A DNA stretch of 48,562 nt from a virus: positions 1 through 48,562 of the IMG/VR virus record IMGVR_UViG_3300030385_002740; one strand, 5' to 3'. A program made the translations under genes and the position numbers. The notes beneath the pieces are model-generated. The model was not told where the DNA came from, made no database searches, and saw only the letters and a program-made list of their open reading frames with translations. This document shows, in pieces, positions 40,219 to 47,818 of the stretch. The first letter of the stretch is position 1. Each line of letters starts with the position of its first letter.

Positions 40219-40425
40219 ATGTCAAGAGAAGTAGAGTCGGAAATTAAGGGCGCGGTTGTATTCCATTTTAATGCTATTGCGGCCAAGGCCAAAGCCAATC
40301 TTAAGAACTACTTTTATAATTCTGTTGGGGTCGGGGAGCATCCTGACGTTGTTGCAGAATGCATAAAGCTGGTTGAAGAAATAGACCACGCCCAAAGTTG
40401 CGCGAACACTTTAAGCGAACTCTAA
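40219..40425 (+). CDS. small helical protein in glycan block (68 aa)
   Basis: No family is recognised. A strong SD (GAGGAGA) lies before the ATG. The protein is mostly helical: SREVESEIKGAVVFHFNAIA, AKAKANLKNYF, then a HPDVVAECIKLVEEIDHAQ helix. It sits between two GT-A genes with gaps of one base, so it is probably translated with them. It might be a small partner subunit of one of the transferases, but nothing in sequence shows this. Confidence 0.6.
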   Translation: MSREVESEIKGAVVFHFNAIAAKAKANLKNYFYNSVGVGEHPDVVAECIKLVEEIDHAQSCANTLSEL

Positions 40426-40426
40426 A

Positions 40427-41077
40427 ATGAATTTTACTTTTGGTATAATTACCGCCGACAACCAAGAAGACAGGGTTAAGGTTGTTATTGATAGCATCCT
40501 GTCTCAGAACATAAAATCACCAGAAATAGTGGTGGTTGGTGGAAAGAGTGTTTATAATATAGATGTTGTTAAGCACGTTGATTTTGATGAGACAATAAAA
40601 TCAGGATGGATAACCAAGAAAAAAAATCTAATAACAGAAAACGCAACCCAAGAACACATTGTCTATCTTCATGATTACGTTAAACTAAACCCAGATTGGT
40701 ACAGTGGGTTTTTAAATTTTGGGCATGACTGGGATATTTGCATGACCAAGCTTCTAAACGAAGATGGGTCTAGATACAGAGACTGGTGTGCTTGGGATGA
40801 CCCAAATCTTTGCTACTTGCCCAACGGAAGACACTGGGCTTGCATAGTTCCTTATGGCTATAGCTTAACAAAACACATGTACATATCAGGGGCGTACTGG
40901 GTTGCAAAAAAGGAAGTTATGGAAAAAGAGCCTCTTAATGAAAATCTTTGTTGGGGTGAGGCTGAAGACGTTGAATGGTCTTTTAGGATAAGAGACAAAT
41001 ACAACTATCAAATGAACATTTGGTCTTCAGTACAGCTTCTGAAGCAAAAAGACTTAATCTTACTGGATAAAACTTAA
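40427..41077 (+). CDS. GT-A (GT2-superfamily) glycosyltransferase-like protein (216 aa)
   Basis: The protein begins with a GT2-like core: FTFGIITADNQEDRVKVVID, LSQNIKSPEIVVVGG, then KKKNLITENATQEHIVYLHD with the acidic HDYVKL site where DxD is expected. A second half has WDICMTKLLNEDGSRYRDW and the acidic motif GEAEDVEWSFRIRD (about 180-193), the ED catalytic base region found in GT2 enzymes. It is compact and soluble. Catalytic role is likely, but the motifs are modified relative to classic GT2, so substrate calls are not possible. Confidence 0.7.
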   Translation: MNFTFGIITADNQEDRVKVVIDSILSQNIKSPEIVVVGGKSVYNIDVVKHVDFDETIKSGWITKKKNLITENATQEHIVYLHDYVKLNPDWYSGFLNFGHDWDICMTKLLNEDGSRYRDWCAWDDPNLCYLPNGRHWACIVPYGYSLTKHMYISGAYWVAKKEVMEKEPLNENLCWGEAEDVEWSFRIRDKYNYQMNIWSSVQLLKQKDLILLDKT

Positions 41078-41922
41078 TGAACACAAAACAACAAGACGAC
41101 GCAATTACTACAGAACAAGAAATCGACGAGGACAAGCTTTGGACATCGTGTAGAGATTGCGTATTTGCGGTTTACGAAAAGAATACACAATGTGGCTGTT
41201 CTACTGGACGCTTAGAAAAATTCAAAGACGTTGGGGCGCATATTGTAGAAGCGCAAGACGGCGAAAAAGAATACATGGTTATAGAGAGATTTTGTAACCA
41301 CTATAGGGAAAAGAATTGGATGACCAATTCCAAACCCATTAGGTCATGGGGAAGAATTAAGAATAAAGAAAAGACAGTAAAAAAAGAAACACAGATTCGG
41401 TGTGGGGTGGTAATTGTGCTTGGCCAACAAGCATCTGTGCAAGACATGGAAAAAACAATCTTGGCTTGCCTAAAACAGAAAGAGGTCAAACCTGACTATA
41501 TTGTGGTAGTAAATAGCTCAGAAAATGCACACACCGAAATCATTTCTAGAATGCACCATACCATAAAAAAGAAGGCTGTATTTTACGCCGTAAGAACTTC
41601 TCACAACAAAGCATCCCTAGAAGAATGCATAGACTTGGCCTTTGTCCAAGCGAAAAACGGCTACTACATTACCTTTGAGGGCGGCTATGAACCTCCACCG
41701 AATTTTTTAGACAAGATTAATTCTCTAATCAATGAAGAACTGCAACCCATATTGTTCCTTAAGCCACAAAATAAAATTGATGGCATGTTTGTTCAAACTA
41801 TGATTCACAAAATGCTTGCAGGGAATATTGGAAAGCCCTTAGCTGACAAAATAGACGACATAACAAAAGAAGAAAAGACAGAACATTTAGTAAGAAAATG
41901 GGAAGATATTCTAGATGATTAA
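41077..41922 (+). CDS. GT2-like protein with cysteine-rich N-terminus (281 aa)
   Basis: Residues 24-40 hold CRDCVFAVYEKNTQCGC, and RFCNHY lies near 78, forming a likely metal-binding (zinc or Fe-S) N-terminal module of about 85 residues. From residue 108 a GT-A-type core can be read: CGVVIVLGQQASVQDMEKTI, KPDYIVVVNSSEN, then VRTSHNKASLEECIDLAFVQ and YITFEGGYEPPPNFLDK. The last has no clear DxD, so transferase activity is uncertain. It starts by a one-base overlap with the preceding gene and ends inside the HAD fusion gene. Confidence 0.6.
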   Translation: MNTKQQDDAITTEQEIDEDKLWTSCRDCVFAVYEKNTQCGCSTGRLEKFKDVGAHIVEAQDGEKEYMVIERFCNHYREKNWMTNSKPIRSWGRIKNKEKTVKKETQIRCGVVIVLGQQASVQDMEKTILACLKQKEVKPDYIVVVNSSENAHTEIISRMHHTIKKKAVFYAVRTSHNKASLEECIDLAFVQAKNGYYITFEGGYEPPPNFLDKINSLINEELQPILFLKPQNKIDGMFVQTMIHKMLAGNIGKPLADKIDDITKEEKTEHLVRKWEDILDD

Positions 41923-43300
41923 GCTAGTTGTTTTTGACCTAGATGGCGTTCTGGTAGAAGCCAGAGATTTTCATTACGAAGCGCTCAACAGGGCGCTGGC
42001 TTCACTTGATGATAAATACGTTATTAGCCGAGAAGAACATCTGTCTACATATGATGGTCTTAACACGTCTAAAAAGCTCTGGAAGCTTTCTCAATCCAAA
42101 GGCTTAAGTATAGATGTTCACAAGGAAATTTGGAAAAAAAAGCAGAAATTTACTCACGATATTATTAAAGAGAAGATTCATCCATATAGTCATGAACGAA
42201 TATATTATATGCTTAGAGAATTAAAACATGAAGGCTATAAAATCTATTGCGCCTCCAACTCCATACGCTCTAGCGTAAAATTAATGTTGCTCAAAGCCGG
42301 ATACATGGAACATATTGATGAATATTTTTCTAACGAAGACGTAAATAGCCCAAAGCCACACTCAGAAATTTATCTAAAATGTATGCTAAAAGCAGGCGTT
42401 AATCCCAAAGAGTGTCTTGTCATAGAAGACTCTCATATTGGTAGAAAAGCTGCTCACGAATCCGGCGCTCACGTTTTAGGCGTTCAGGGGCTGGAAGACG
42501 TTACGTCAGAAAACATCAGTCAAGCAATTCACAAAGCCAATGACACAAACGAAGTTAAGATGTTTAAACCCAAGTGGCAGGGCGGAAACATGAATGTTCT
42601 TGTTCCAATGGCTGGGGCAGGAACTAGATTTGAAAAAGCTGGCTACACTTTCCCCAAACCTCTGATTGAGGTTAACGGAAAGCCAATGATTCAGGCTGTA
42701 GTCGAAAACCTAAACGTGGACGCAAAACACATATTCATTGTTCAAAAATCACATTATGAAGAATACAACCTCAAACACTTACTTAGCTTAATCTCTCCCG
42801 GCTGTGAAATTATACAGGTTGAGGGCGTAACAGAAGGGGCAGCTTGCACTACGCTTCTGGCCAAGAATTTTATTAACAATAGGGAGCCACTTCTTATTGC
42901 TAATTCAGACCAGTTTGTTGAATGGGACAGCAATGAATTTTTATATTCTATGCAGGCAGACAGGGTAGACGCTGGCATACTTACATTTGAATCAGTTCAT
43001 CCTAAATGGAGTTTTGCCAAACTAGACAAAGACGGGTTTGTGAGCGAGGTTGCGGAGAAGAAACCTATTAGTAATAACGCCACGGTTGGAATATACTATT
43101 GGTCAAAGGGTTCAGATTATGTAAAATATGCTGAGCAAATGATTGAAAGAGACAGAAGGGTTAACAATGAATTCTATGTATGCCCAGTTTTTAACGAGGC
43201 CATAGAAGACAACAAAAAGATTAAGATTTTTCCCATAAATAAGATGTGGGGCTTGGGAACACCAGAAGACCTTGAAAGATTTGTCAAGGGGCACAAATAA
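41915..43300 (+). CDS. fusion: HAD hydrolase (beta-PGM-like) + sugar nucleotidyltransferase
   Basis: The 461-residue protein has two catalytic domains. Residues 1-200 are a HAD-superfamily domain: DLDGV (8-12, nucleophile Asp), CASNS (112-116, motif II), SPKPHSEIY (145-153, motif III Lys), VIEDSHIG (169-176, motif IV). It resembles beta-phosphoglucomutases and sugar phosphatases. From M226 a nucleotidyltransferase follows: VPMAGAGTRF (230-239), FPKPLIEVNGKPM (246-258), ANSDQFVEW (331-339). A linked route from sugar phosphate to NDP-sugar is an attractive inference. The codon for M226 (ATG at 42590) has GGGCGGAAA upstream, so a separate shorter product is possible. Confidence 0.85.
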   Translation: MIKLVVFDLDGVLVEARDFHYEALNRALASLDDKYVISREEHLSTYDGLNTSKKLWKLSQSKGLSIDVHKEIWKKKQKFTHDIIKEKIHPYSHERIYYMLRELKHEGYKIYCASNSIRSSVKLMLLKAGYMEHIDEYFSNEDVNSPKPHSEIYLKCMLKAGVNPKECLVIEDSHIGRKAAHESGAHVLGVQGLEDVTSENISQAIHKANDTNEVKMFKPKWQGGNMNVLVPMAGAGTRFEKAGYTFPKPLIEVNGKPMIQAVVENLNVDAKHIFIVQKSHYEEYNLKHLLSLISPGCEIIQVEGVTEGAACTTLLAKNFINNREPLLIANSDQFVEWDSNEFLYSMQADRVDAGILTFESVHPKWSFAKLDKDGFVSEVAEKKPISNNATVGIYYWSKGSDYVKYAEQMIERDRRVNNEFYVCPVFNEAIEDNKKIKIFPINKMWGLGTPEDLERFVKGHK

Positions 43301-44157
43301 TGAGTGATGTTTCTATCATTATACAAGGCCCACTAAATGAAATAAGCCTTAAAAACATACCTGTATACAAAAAATATGGCAAGGTAATAGTAAGTTGCTG
43401 GAATGGATACGATGAAGAGCTTCTGAGGTATATTGATGATGATGTTATTTTTGTTTGTAACGACTTGATGAAAGTAGAGCATTGCAATTTGAAAAATGTT
43501 TATTATCAAGCTTTTACTATGCACGCAGGCTTAGAAATGTCAGAAACAGAGTGTTCTATAAAATTCAGGTCGGACGAAAGCTATTCAAACCTAGACACTT
43601 TTGTCAAAGCCTTAAACGATAACCCCAGTCGCATCATTACAGGAGACTTCCACTTTTGGGACAACTGGGCTGCATTTCATATATCAGACCACGCAATAGG
43701 TGGAAAAACCAAAAACTTGCTGGAGACTTTTGGTGGGGTTAAAACCATCTGCGAAACAACGCCTTCAAACGTGGAGCTTGTAATAGGGCGAAGGACGCTT
43801 GGCTCATCGGTTCTTCAGCCCGCATCGCCTGAATCTTTAATTATGTTGTTTTTTTTGCAACAAATAAATGCTATAAACAATATCTTACTATTCTCTATAG
43901 TGACGGAAGAGATAAAGGGCAAAATTTTTAGAATAATTGTTGATGAGGATATATCACAAAATACCGAAGAGCTTATTAAAAATCACGTAAGGATTGTTCC
44001 TACGGTGTGCATGGGTGATGTGTTTTTAGGCGGCAAAGGGGCAAAGGGAATGCCGTCAGTTTATGGTAGATTAATAAAATCAGGTTCAGAAGAACTACTT
44101 TGTGTGCAGGCATATGGCGAAACATTTGCAGACATAGAAATAGGATGTGAATCATGA
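43300..44157 (+). CDS. WavE-like glycosyltransferase (copy 1)
   Basis: The N-terminus DVSIIIQGPLNEISLKNIPV is the WavE (lipopolysaccharide core synthesis) family start. FRSDESYSNLDTFV (about 89-102) and FHFWDNWAAFHISDHAIGG (about 117-135) follow at the usual places. WavE was identified in Vibrio cholerae LPS core genes and is a putative transferase. The second copy is at 44593-45450, with a GDPD-like gene between them. The start shares one base with the fusion gene stop. Family call is good; the reaction is not established. Confidence 0.75.
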   Translation: MSDVSIIIQGPLNEISLKNIPVYKKYGKVIVSCWNGYDEELLRYIDDDVIFVCNDLMKVEHCNLKNVYYQAFTMHAGLEMSETECSIKFRSDESYSNLDTFVKALNDNPSRIITGDFHFWDNWAAFHISDHAIGGKTKNLLETFGGVKTICETTPSNVELVIGRRTLGSSVLQPASPESLIMLFFLQQINAINNILLFSIVTEEIKGKIFRIIVDEDISQNTEELIKNHVRIVPTVCMGDVFLGGKGAKGMPSVYGRLIKSGSEELLCVQAYGETFADIEIGCES

Positions 44158-44639
44158 TATTAATTTCTCACAGAGGAAATATTAATAGGATTGAGTTCTC
44201 TGAAGAAAACAAGCCTGAATACATTCAAGCCGCCCTTGATGCAGGATATGATGTTGAAATAGACGTTTGGAACCTTGCAGGAAAATGGTTTTTGGGACAT
44301 GACTATCCCACATACCCAATTGATATGGATTTTTTAATCAATGAAAAGCTGCTTTGTCATGCAAAAAATCTGCCAGCTTTGGATTTCATGCTCAAGATAG
44401 ACACGCATTGTTTTTGGCACCAAGAAGACCATTATACGCTTACAAATAAGGGATACATATTAAGCTACCCCGGATACTCAACTCCGGGCTATAATACAAT
44501 TTGTATGAAGTCAGAATATCATTCTTTAAGCAATATTAAGGATTGTTATGCTATATGCTCTGATTATGTAGAATACTATAAAGACAGTAGTAATGATGGG
44601 GGCGAGTCAGTACATGCAGACTTTAACTCCACACGATGA
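44154..44639 (+). CDS. GDPD-like phosphodiesterase superfamily protein (161 aa)
   Basis: The protein begins LISHRGNINRIEFSEENKPE with AALDAGYDVEIDVW, then FLGHDYPTYP and LLCHAKNLPALDFML. HRG, E-N, E-x-D and GHD are the substrate- and metal-binding motifs of the glycerophosphodiester phosphodiesterase superfamily. At 161 residues it is smaller than typical GDPDs (about 250). It could hydrolyse a glycerophosphoryl group attached to a glycan or lipid. It is located between two WavE-like genes, which suggests one linked function. Confidence 0.7.
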   Translation: MILISHRGNINRIEFSEENKPEYIQAALDAGYDVEIDVWNLAGKWFLGHDYPTYPIDMDFLINEKLLCHAKNLPALDFMLKIDTHCFWHQEDHYTLTNKGYILSYPGYSTPGYNTICMKSEYHSLSNIKDCYAICSDYVEYYKDSSNDGGESVHADFNSTR

Positions 44640-45450
44640 CATTACTGTAATTATACAGGGGCCACTAAACGAATCTAGTCTTAGCAACATACCCAATTAT
44701 CAAAAAACAGCAAAAAATATTATTGTTTCAGCTTGGGACATATATGACAACAACACAAAGGAATACTTACCGGACGACCCCAATGTTCTGTTTATAACCT
44801 CCGACTCAAACTGGGTTGAAAATTGGAGGGGGCGCTATTATAATAATTCAAACATAGCCTTTCAGATAATTACCACACTGAATGGGTTGGATAAAGTAAA
44901 AACAAAATATGTAATTAAGGTTAGGTCTGACGAAATATACACAGATATTAGCTATTTTGCAGAAGTGGTAAAAGCAAACGAGGAAAAATTAATCACCAAC
45001 AATGTGCTTTTTCAGTTAGACTCCAAGGTTAAGTTTCACCCCTCCGACCACGTTGTGGGTGGAACTACCAGCAACATGCGGGGAACTTTTGAGAGGCTTG
45101 AAAATTATTGTTCAAGATATGCAGCAAAGGAAAAAGCCCCACTGATTGGCAAAGAATTAGATGTAAATGAACTTGAAGAAATATCCCCGGAAACATTAAT
45201 GTGCATATGTTTTTTACAGCACAAGGGTGTTGATATTAATATTGACGACAGTAAAAAAATAATGCTAGACAATTTTGGCGTGGTGTCAGCTAAACAGATG
45301 GGGCGTTATTTAGTTATGGTGAAAGGAAAACCATATCTAAAATGGCCTGAACAGCATAGCGGTGATGGGTGTCTTCTGGACGGGGTTGGATATGTTGATG
45401 GAATTGAAGAAAACTGGATATTTCCTATAGAAAGTTTAGAGGAACTATAA
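44593..45450 (+). CDS. WavE-like glycosyltransferase (copy 2)
   Basis: The 285-residue protein starts MMGASQYMQTLTPHDDITVI, followed by IQGPLNESSLSNIPNYQ, clearly paralogous to the 43300-44157 protein (IIQGPLNE, SLxNIP, then KVRSDEIYTDISYF against FRSDESYSNLDTF, and HPSDHVVGGTT against HISDHAIGG). The ATG at 44593 overlaps the GDPD-like gene by 47 bp; the ATG at 44614 is an alternative start that removes seven residues and has a G-rich run upstream. The two copies are divergent, so the duplication is old or they were acquired separately. Confidence 0.75.
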   Translation: MMGASQYMQTLTPHDDITVIIQGPLNESSLSNIPNYQKTAKNIIVSAWDIYDNNTKEYLPDDPNVLFITSDSNWVENWRGRYYNNSNIAFQIITTLNGLDKVKTKYVIKVRSDEIYTDISYFAEVVKANEEKLITNNVLFQLDSKVKFHPSDHVVGGTTSNMRGTFERLENYCSRYAAKEKAPLIGKELDVNELEEISPETLMCICFLQHKGVDINIDDSKKIMLDNFGVVSAKQMGRYLVMVKGKPYLKWPEQHSGDGCLLDGVGYVDGIEENWIFPIESLEEL

Positions 45451-46377
45451 ATGAAAAAAATACTAGTTACAGGAGGCGGGGGCTACGTTGGCAATGTTTT
45501 GTGCAGAGACCTTCTGTCTAGAGGGTATAAGGTTAGATGTGTAGACAATTTTCATAAGCAGGGGACAGATTCGCTTTTAGCTTTGATTCCCGATTCGCAT
45601 TTTGAATTCATGCGCGGGGATGTAACAAATGAAGAAAGTGTAAAAGAAATGGTAGACGGTGTAGATGGCATTATCCACCTAGCTGCCATTGTTGGATTTC
45701 CCGACTGTAAAGCCCAGCCAGCATTAGCTAAGGCTGTTAATATTGAGGGAACAGAGAACCTCCTGAAAGTTAGAGACAAGGACAAGCCGTTTGTTTTTGC
45801 TTCTACGGGAAGTATTTATGGACAAGTAACAGGTTTGTGTACCGAAGAATCCCCTTCTAACGCAGTTTCTCTTTATGGCATAACAAAGCGTGTAGCCGAA
45901 GAAATGGTACGAGAACAGCCAAACACGGTTTCATACAGGTTTGCAACTGGATTTGGCGTTAGTCCATCGCTCAGAGTATGCCTTCTTGTTAATGATTTTG
46001 TTTACCAAGCCGTAACACAAAACTGTCTGACTATTTTTCAGGCTGACTTTCGCAGAACCTTCATTCACGTCAAGGATATGTCCAGAGCTTTCATTTTTGG
46101 GGTTGAGAACATTGACAACTTCCAGCACAACGTCTACAATGTTGGAAGCAACTCTCTAAATTGGACAAAGAGAGAATTGGCTGAATATATATCAGAGCAT
46201 ACTGGGTGTATAGTTAGCTACGCAGAAATTGGCGAAGACTTAGACCAGAGAGATTATGAAGTAGATTATTCCAGAATAAATGACGAGGGGTTTGACTGCA
46301 TATACAACATGCAGGACGGTATAATTGAATTAATTAAAGCTATAGCTTTAGTAAAAATAAGGCATCAATACGAATGA
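45451..46377 (+). CDS. NAD(P)-dependent sugar epimerase/dehydratase (extended SDR)
   Basis: This is a 308-residue extended SDR: GGGGYVG (8-14) NAD loop, IIHLAAIVGFPDC (74-86), FASTGSIYG (116-124) and catalytic Y142/K146 in LYGITKR. A RRTFIHVKD stretch (about 206-214) is typical of the sugar-binding C-terminal region. It is the first member of the second SDR pair, followed by the 46374 gene with a 4-bp overlap. Probably it epimerises or dehydrates an NDP-sugar. The exact substrate is not readable. Confidence 0.85.
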   Translation: MKKILVTGGGGYVGNVLCRDLLSRGYKVRCVDNFHKQGTDSLLALIPDSHFEFMRGDVTNEESVKEMVDGVDGIIHLAAIVGFPDCKAQPALAKAVNIEGTENLLKVRDKDKPFVFASTGSIYGQVTGLCTEESPSNAVSLYGITKRVAEEMVREQPNTVSYRFATGFGVSPSLRVCLLVNDFVYQAVTQNCLTIFQADFRRTFIHVKDMSRAFIFGVENIDNFQHNVYNVGSNSLNWTKRELAEYISEHTGCIVSYAEIGEDLDQRDYEVDYSRINDEGFDCIYNMQDGIIELIKAIALVKIRHQYE

Positions 46378-47327
46378 TAGACTTAACAGATAAAAAAGTT
46401 GTGCTTACAGGCGGCGAGGGGTTCTTTGGCTCCTTTATATACAGGACTTTAATGTCTAGAAAAGCAAAGGTCGTGGTTGTGCCACACAGTAAGCTAGACC
46501 TTATGGTTTTGCAGGATGTGATTGACTTTTTTGTAGAAGCAGAGCCAGACTACTGCATCCATTGTGCCGGATATAATGGCGGCATCCAATTTAATATCGC
46601 TAACCCAGCGCACATTCTTTATACCAATACGGTTATGGGGCTAAACATATATGAGGCTTGCAGAGTAGCTGAAGTTAAAAAGCTGATATCTATCATGTCT
46701 TCTTGTGCTTATCCTGACACAGGAATGGAAATCCTCAACGAAAAGGATTTCTGGAATGGGCCACCCAATTCCACCATTAAGAGTCACGGCATAGCCAAAC
46801 GAATTCTTCAAGGCGCTGCGGAAGCTTATAAAAAACAGCACGAACTGAATGCAGTTACCGTTTGCGTAACTAATCTATATGGAGAATTTGATACGTTTAA
46901 CTTGGACAGAACAAAGGTCGTGGGCGCACTAATCAGAAAGGTTGTTGAGTCAAAAATAGAGGATAAGCCCTTTGTTCAGTGCTTGGGAACCGGAAAGCCC
47001 AAGAGAGAGTTTATGTACGTTAGAGATGGTGCTGAAGGCGTTGTTCAGGCATTAGAAAAATACGAAGACAGCTTTGAAACCCTGAACATAGGAACAGGAA
47101 AAGAAATTACCATTAAGGATTTAATTGAAAAAATAGTTGAGTGTGTTGGATACGAGGGGAAAATTTCTTGGGACACCAGTCGTCCAGATGGTCAAATGAA
47201 GAAGCTTTTGGACACAACCAAGATGCAAGATATCCTTGACTTGGATATTACAGAAATAGACGATGGACTAGAGAGAACCATTTCGTGGTATATGAATCAT
47301 AAAGTTATAGCGGACGGAAGAAAATAA
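46374..47327 (+). CDS. GDP-L-fucose synthase-like SDR with catalytic Tyr replaced by His
   Basis: The 317-residue protein is homologous to the 37638 protein and fucose synthases: GGEGFFG (13-19), CAGYNGGIQFNIANPAHILY (64-83), MSSCAYPDTG (108-117, active-site Ser/Cys) and KPKREFMYVRDG near 205. At the YxxxK motif the sequence is SHGIAKR: codon CAC at 46785-46787 encodes His138 where Tyr is expected, with K142 kept. Tyr is the general acid in this family, so activity may be lost or changed. It may be a non-catalytic subunit or act on another substrate. Confidence 0.82.
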   Translation: MIDLTDKKVVLTGGEGFFGSFIYRTLMSRKAKVVVVPHSKLDLMVLQDVIDFFVEAEPDYCIHCAGYNGGIQFNIANPAHILYTNTVMGLNIYEACRVAEVKKLISIMSSCAYPDTGMEILNEKDFWNGPPNSTIKSHGIAKRILQGAAEAYKKQHELNAVTVCVTNLYGEFDTFNLDRTKVVGALIRKVVESKIEDKPFVQCLGTGKPKREFMYVRDGAEGVVQALEKYEDSFETLNIGTGKEITIKDLIEKIVECVGYEGKISWDTSRPDGQMKKLLDTTKMQDILDLDITEIDDGLERTISWYMNHKVIADGRK

Positions 47328-47818
47328 TGAAGATAGGCGTAGTTACTAAAAATCTATCAGCATCTCAGCTATCGTATTTTGTTTTTGAGAATCTTAATAG
47401 GTGCTGCGAGGAAAATTACGAAGACGATTATGTTGTCTTTTCACAAAGCAAGTCAGTAAGAATGAAGCCTAATAACTTTGCTCTTATGGACACTGGGGAA
47501 ATATGGGGGTTTGATGGAACTCTTATATCAACATGCGTATCAACTACTACAGAAGTTATTAATTCTGTTAACCCAGCCAAAAAGTATTTTTATGTGTGGG
47601 ATTTAGAATGGTGTAGAACACACCTAATAGGCATGCAACAAAGAAGAGATTACTTTTCAACAGTTCAAGCATTTATACACCCGTCTATAAATCTTATAGC
47701 CAGAAGCCAGAGCCACGCTTTGGCGATTAAAAACTATTGTAATAGAAATGTGTGTGGAATAGTAGAAGACTTTAATATGGAAGAAATGAAACAGGTGATA
47801 AAAAATGAGATTCGCTGA
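47327..47818 (+). CDS. hypothetical protein at end of glycan block (163 aa)
   Basis: I do not know the function. It begins MKIGVVTKNLSASQLSYFVF and continues with ENLNRCC, EDDYVVFSQ, then IWGFDGTLISTCVSTTTEVI and KKYFYVWDLEWCRTH. This arrangement reminds me of the N-terminal half of a GT-B glycosyltransferase without a donor-binding domain, and similar proteins occur in phage and marine glycan gene clusters. Its start shares one base with the previous stop and its end overlaps the following endonuclease-like gene by 14 bp. Confidence 0.6.
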   Translation: MKIGVVTKNLSASQLSYFVFENLNRCCEENYEDDYVVFSQSKSVRMKPNNFALMDTGEIWGFDGTLISTCVSTTTEVINSVNPAKKYFYVWDLEWCRTHLIGMQQRRDYFSTVQAFIHPSINLIARSQSHALAIKNYCNRNVCGIVEDFNMEEMKQVIKNEIR

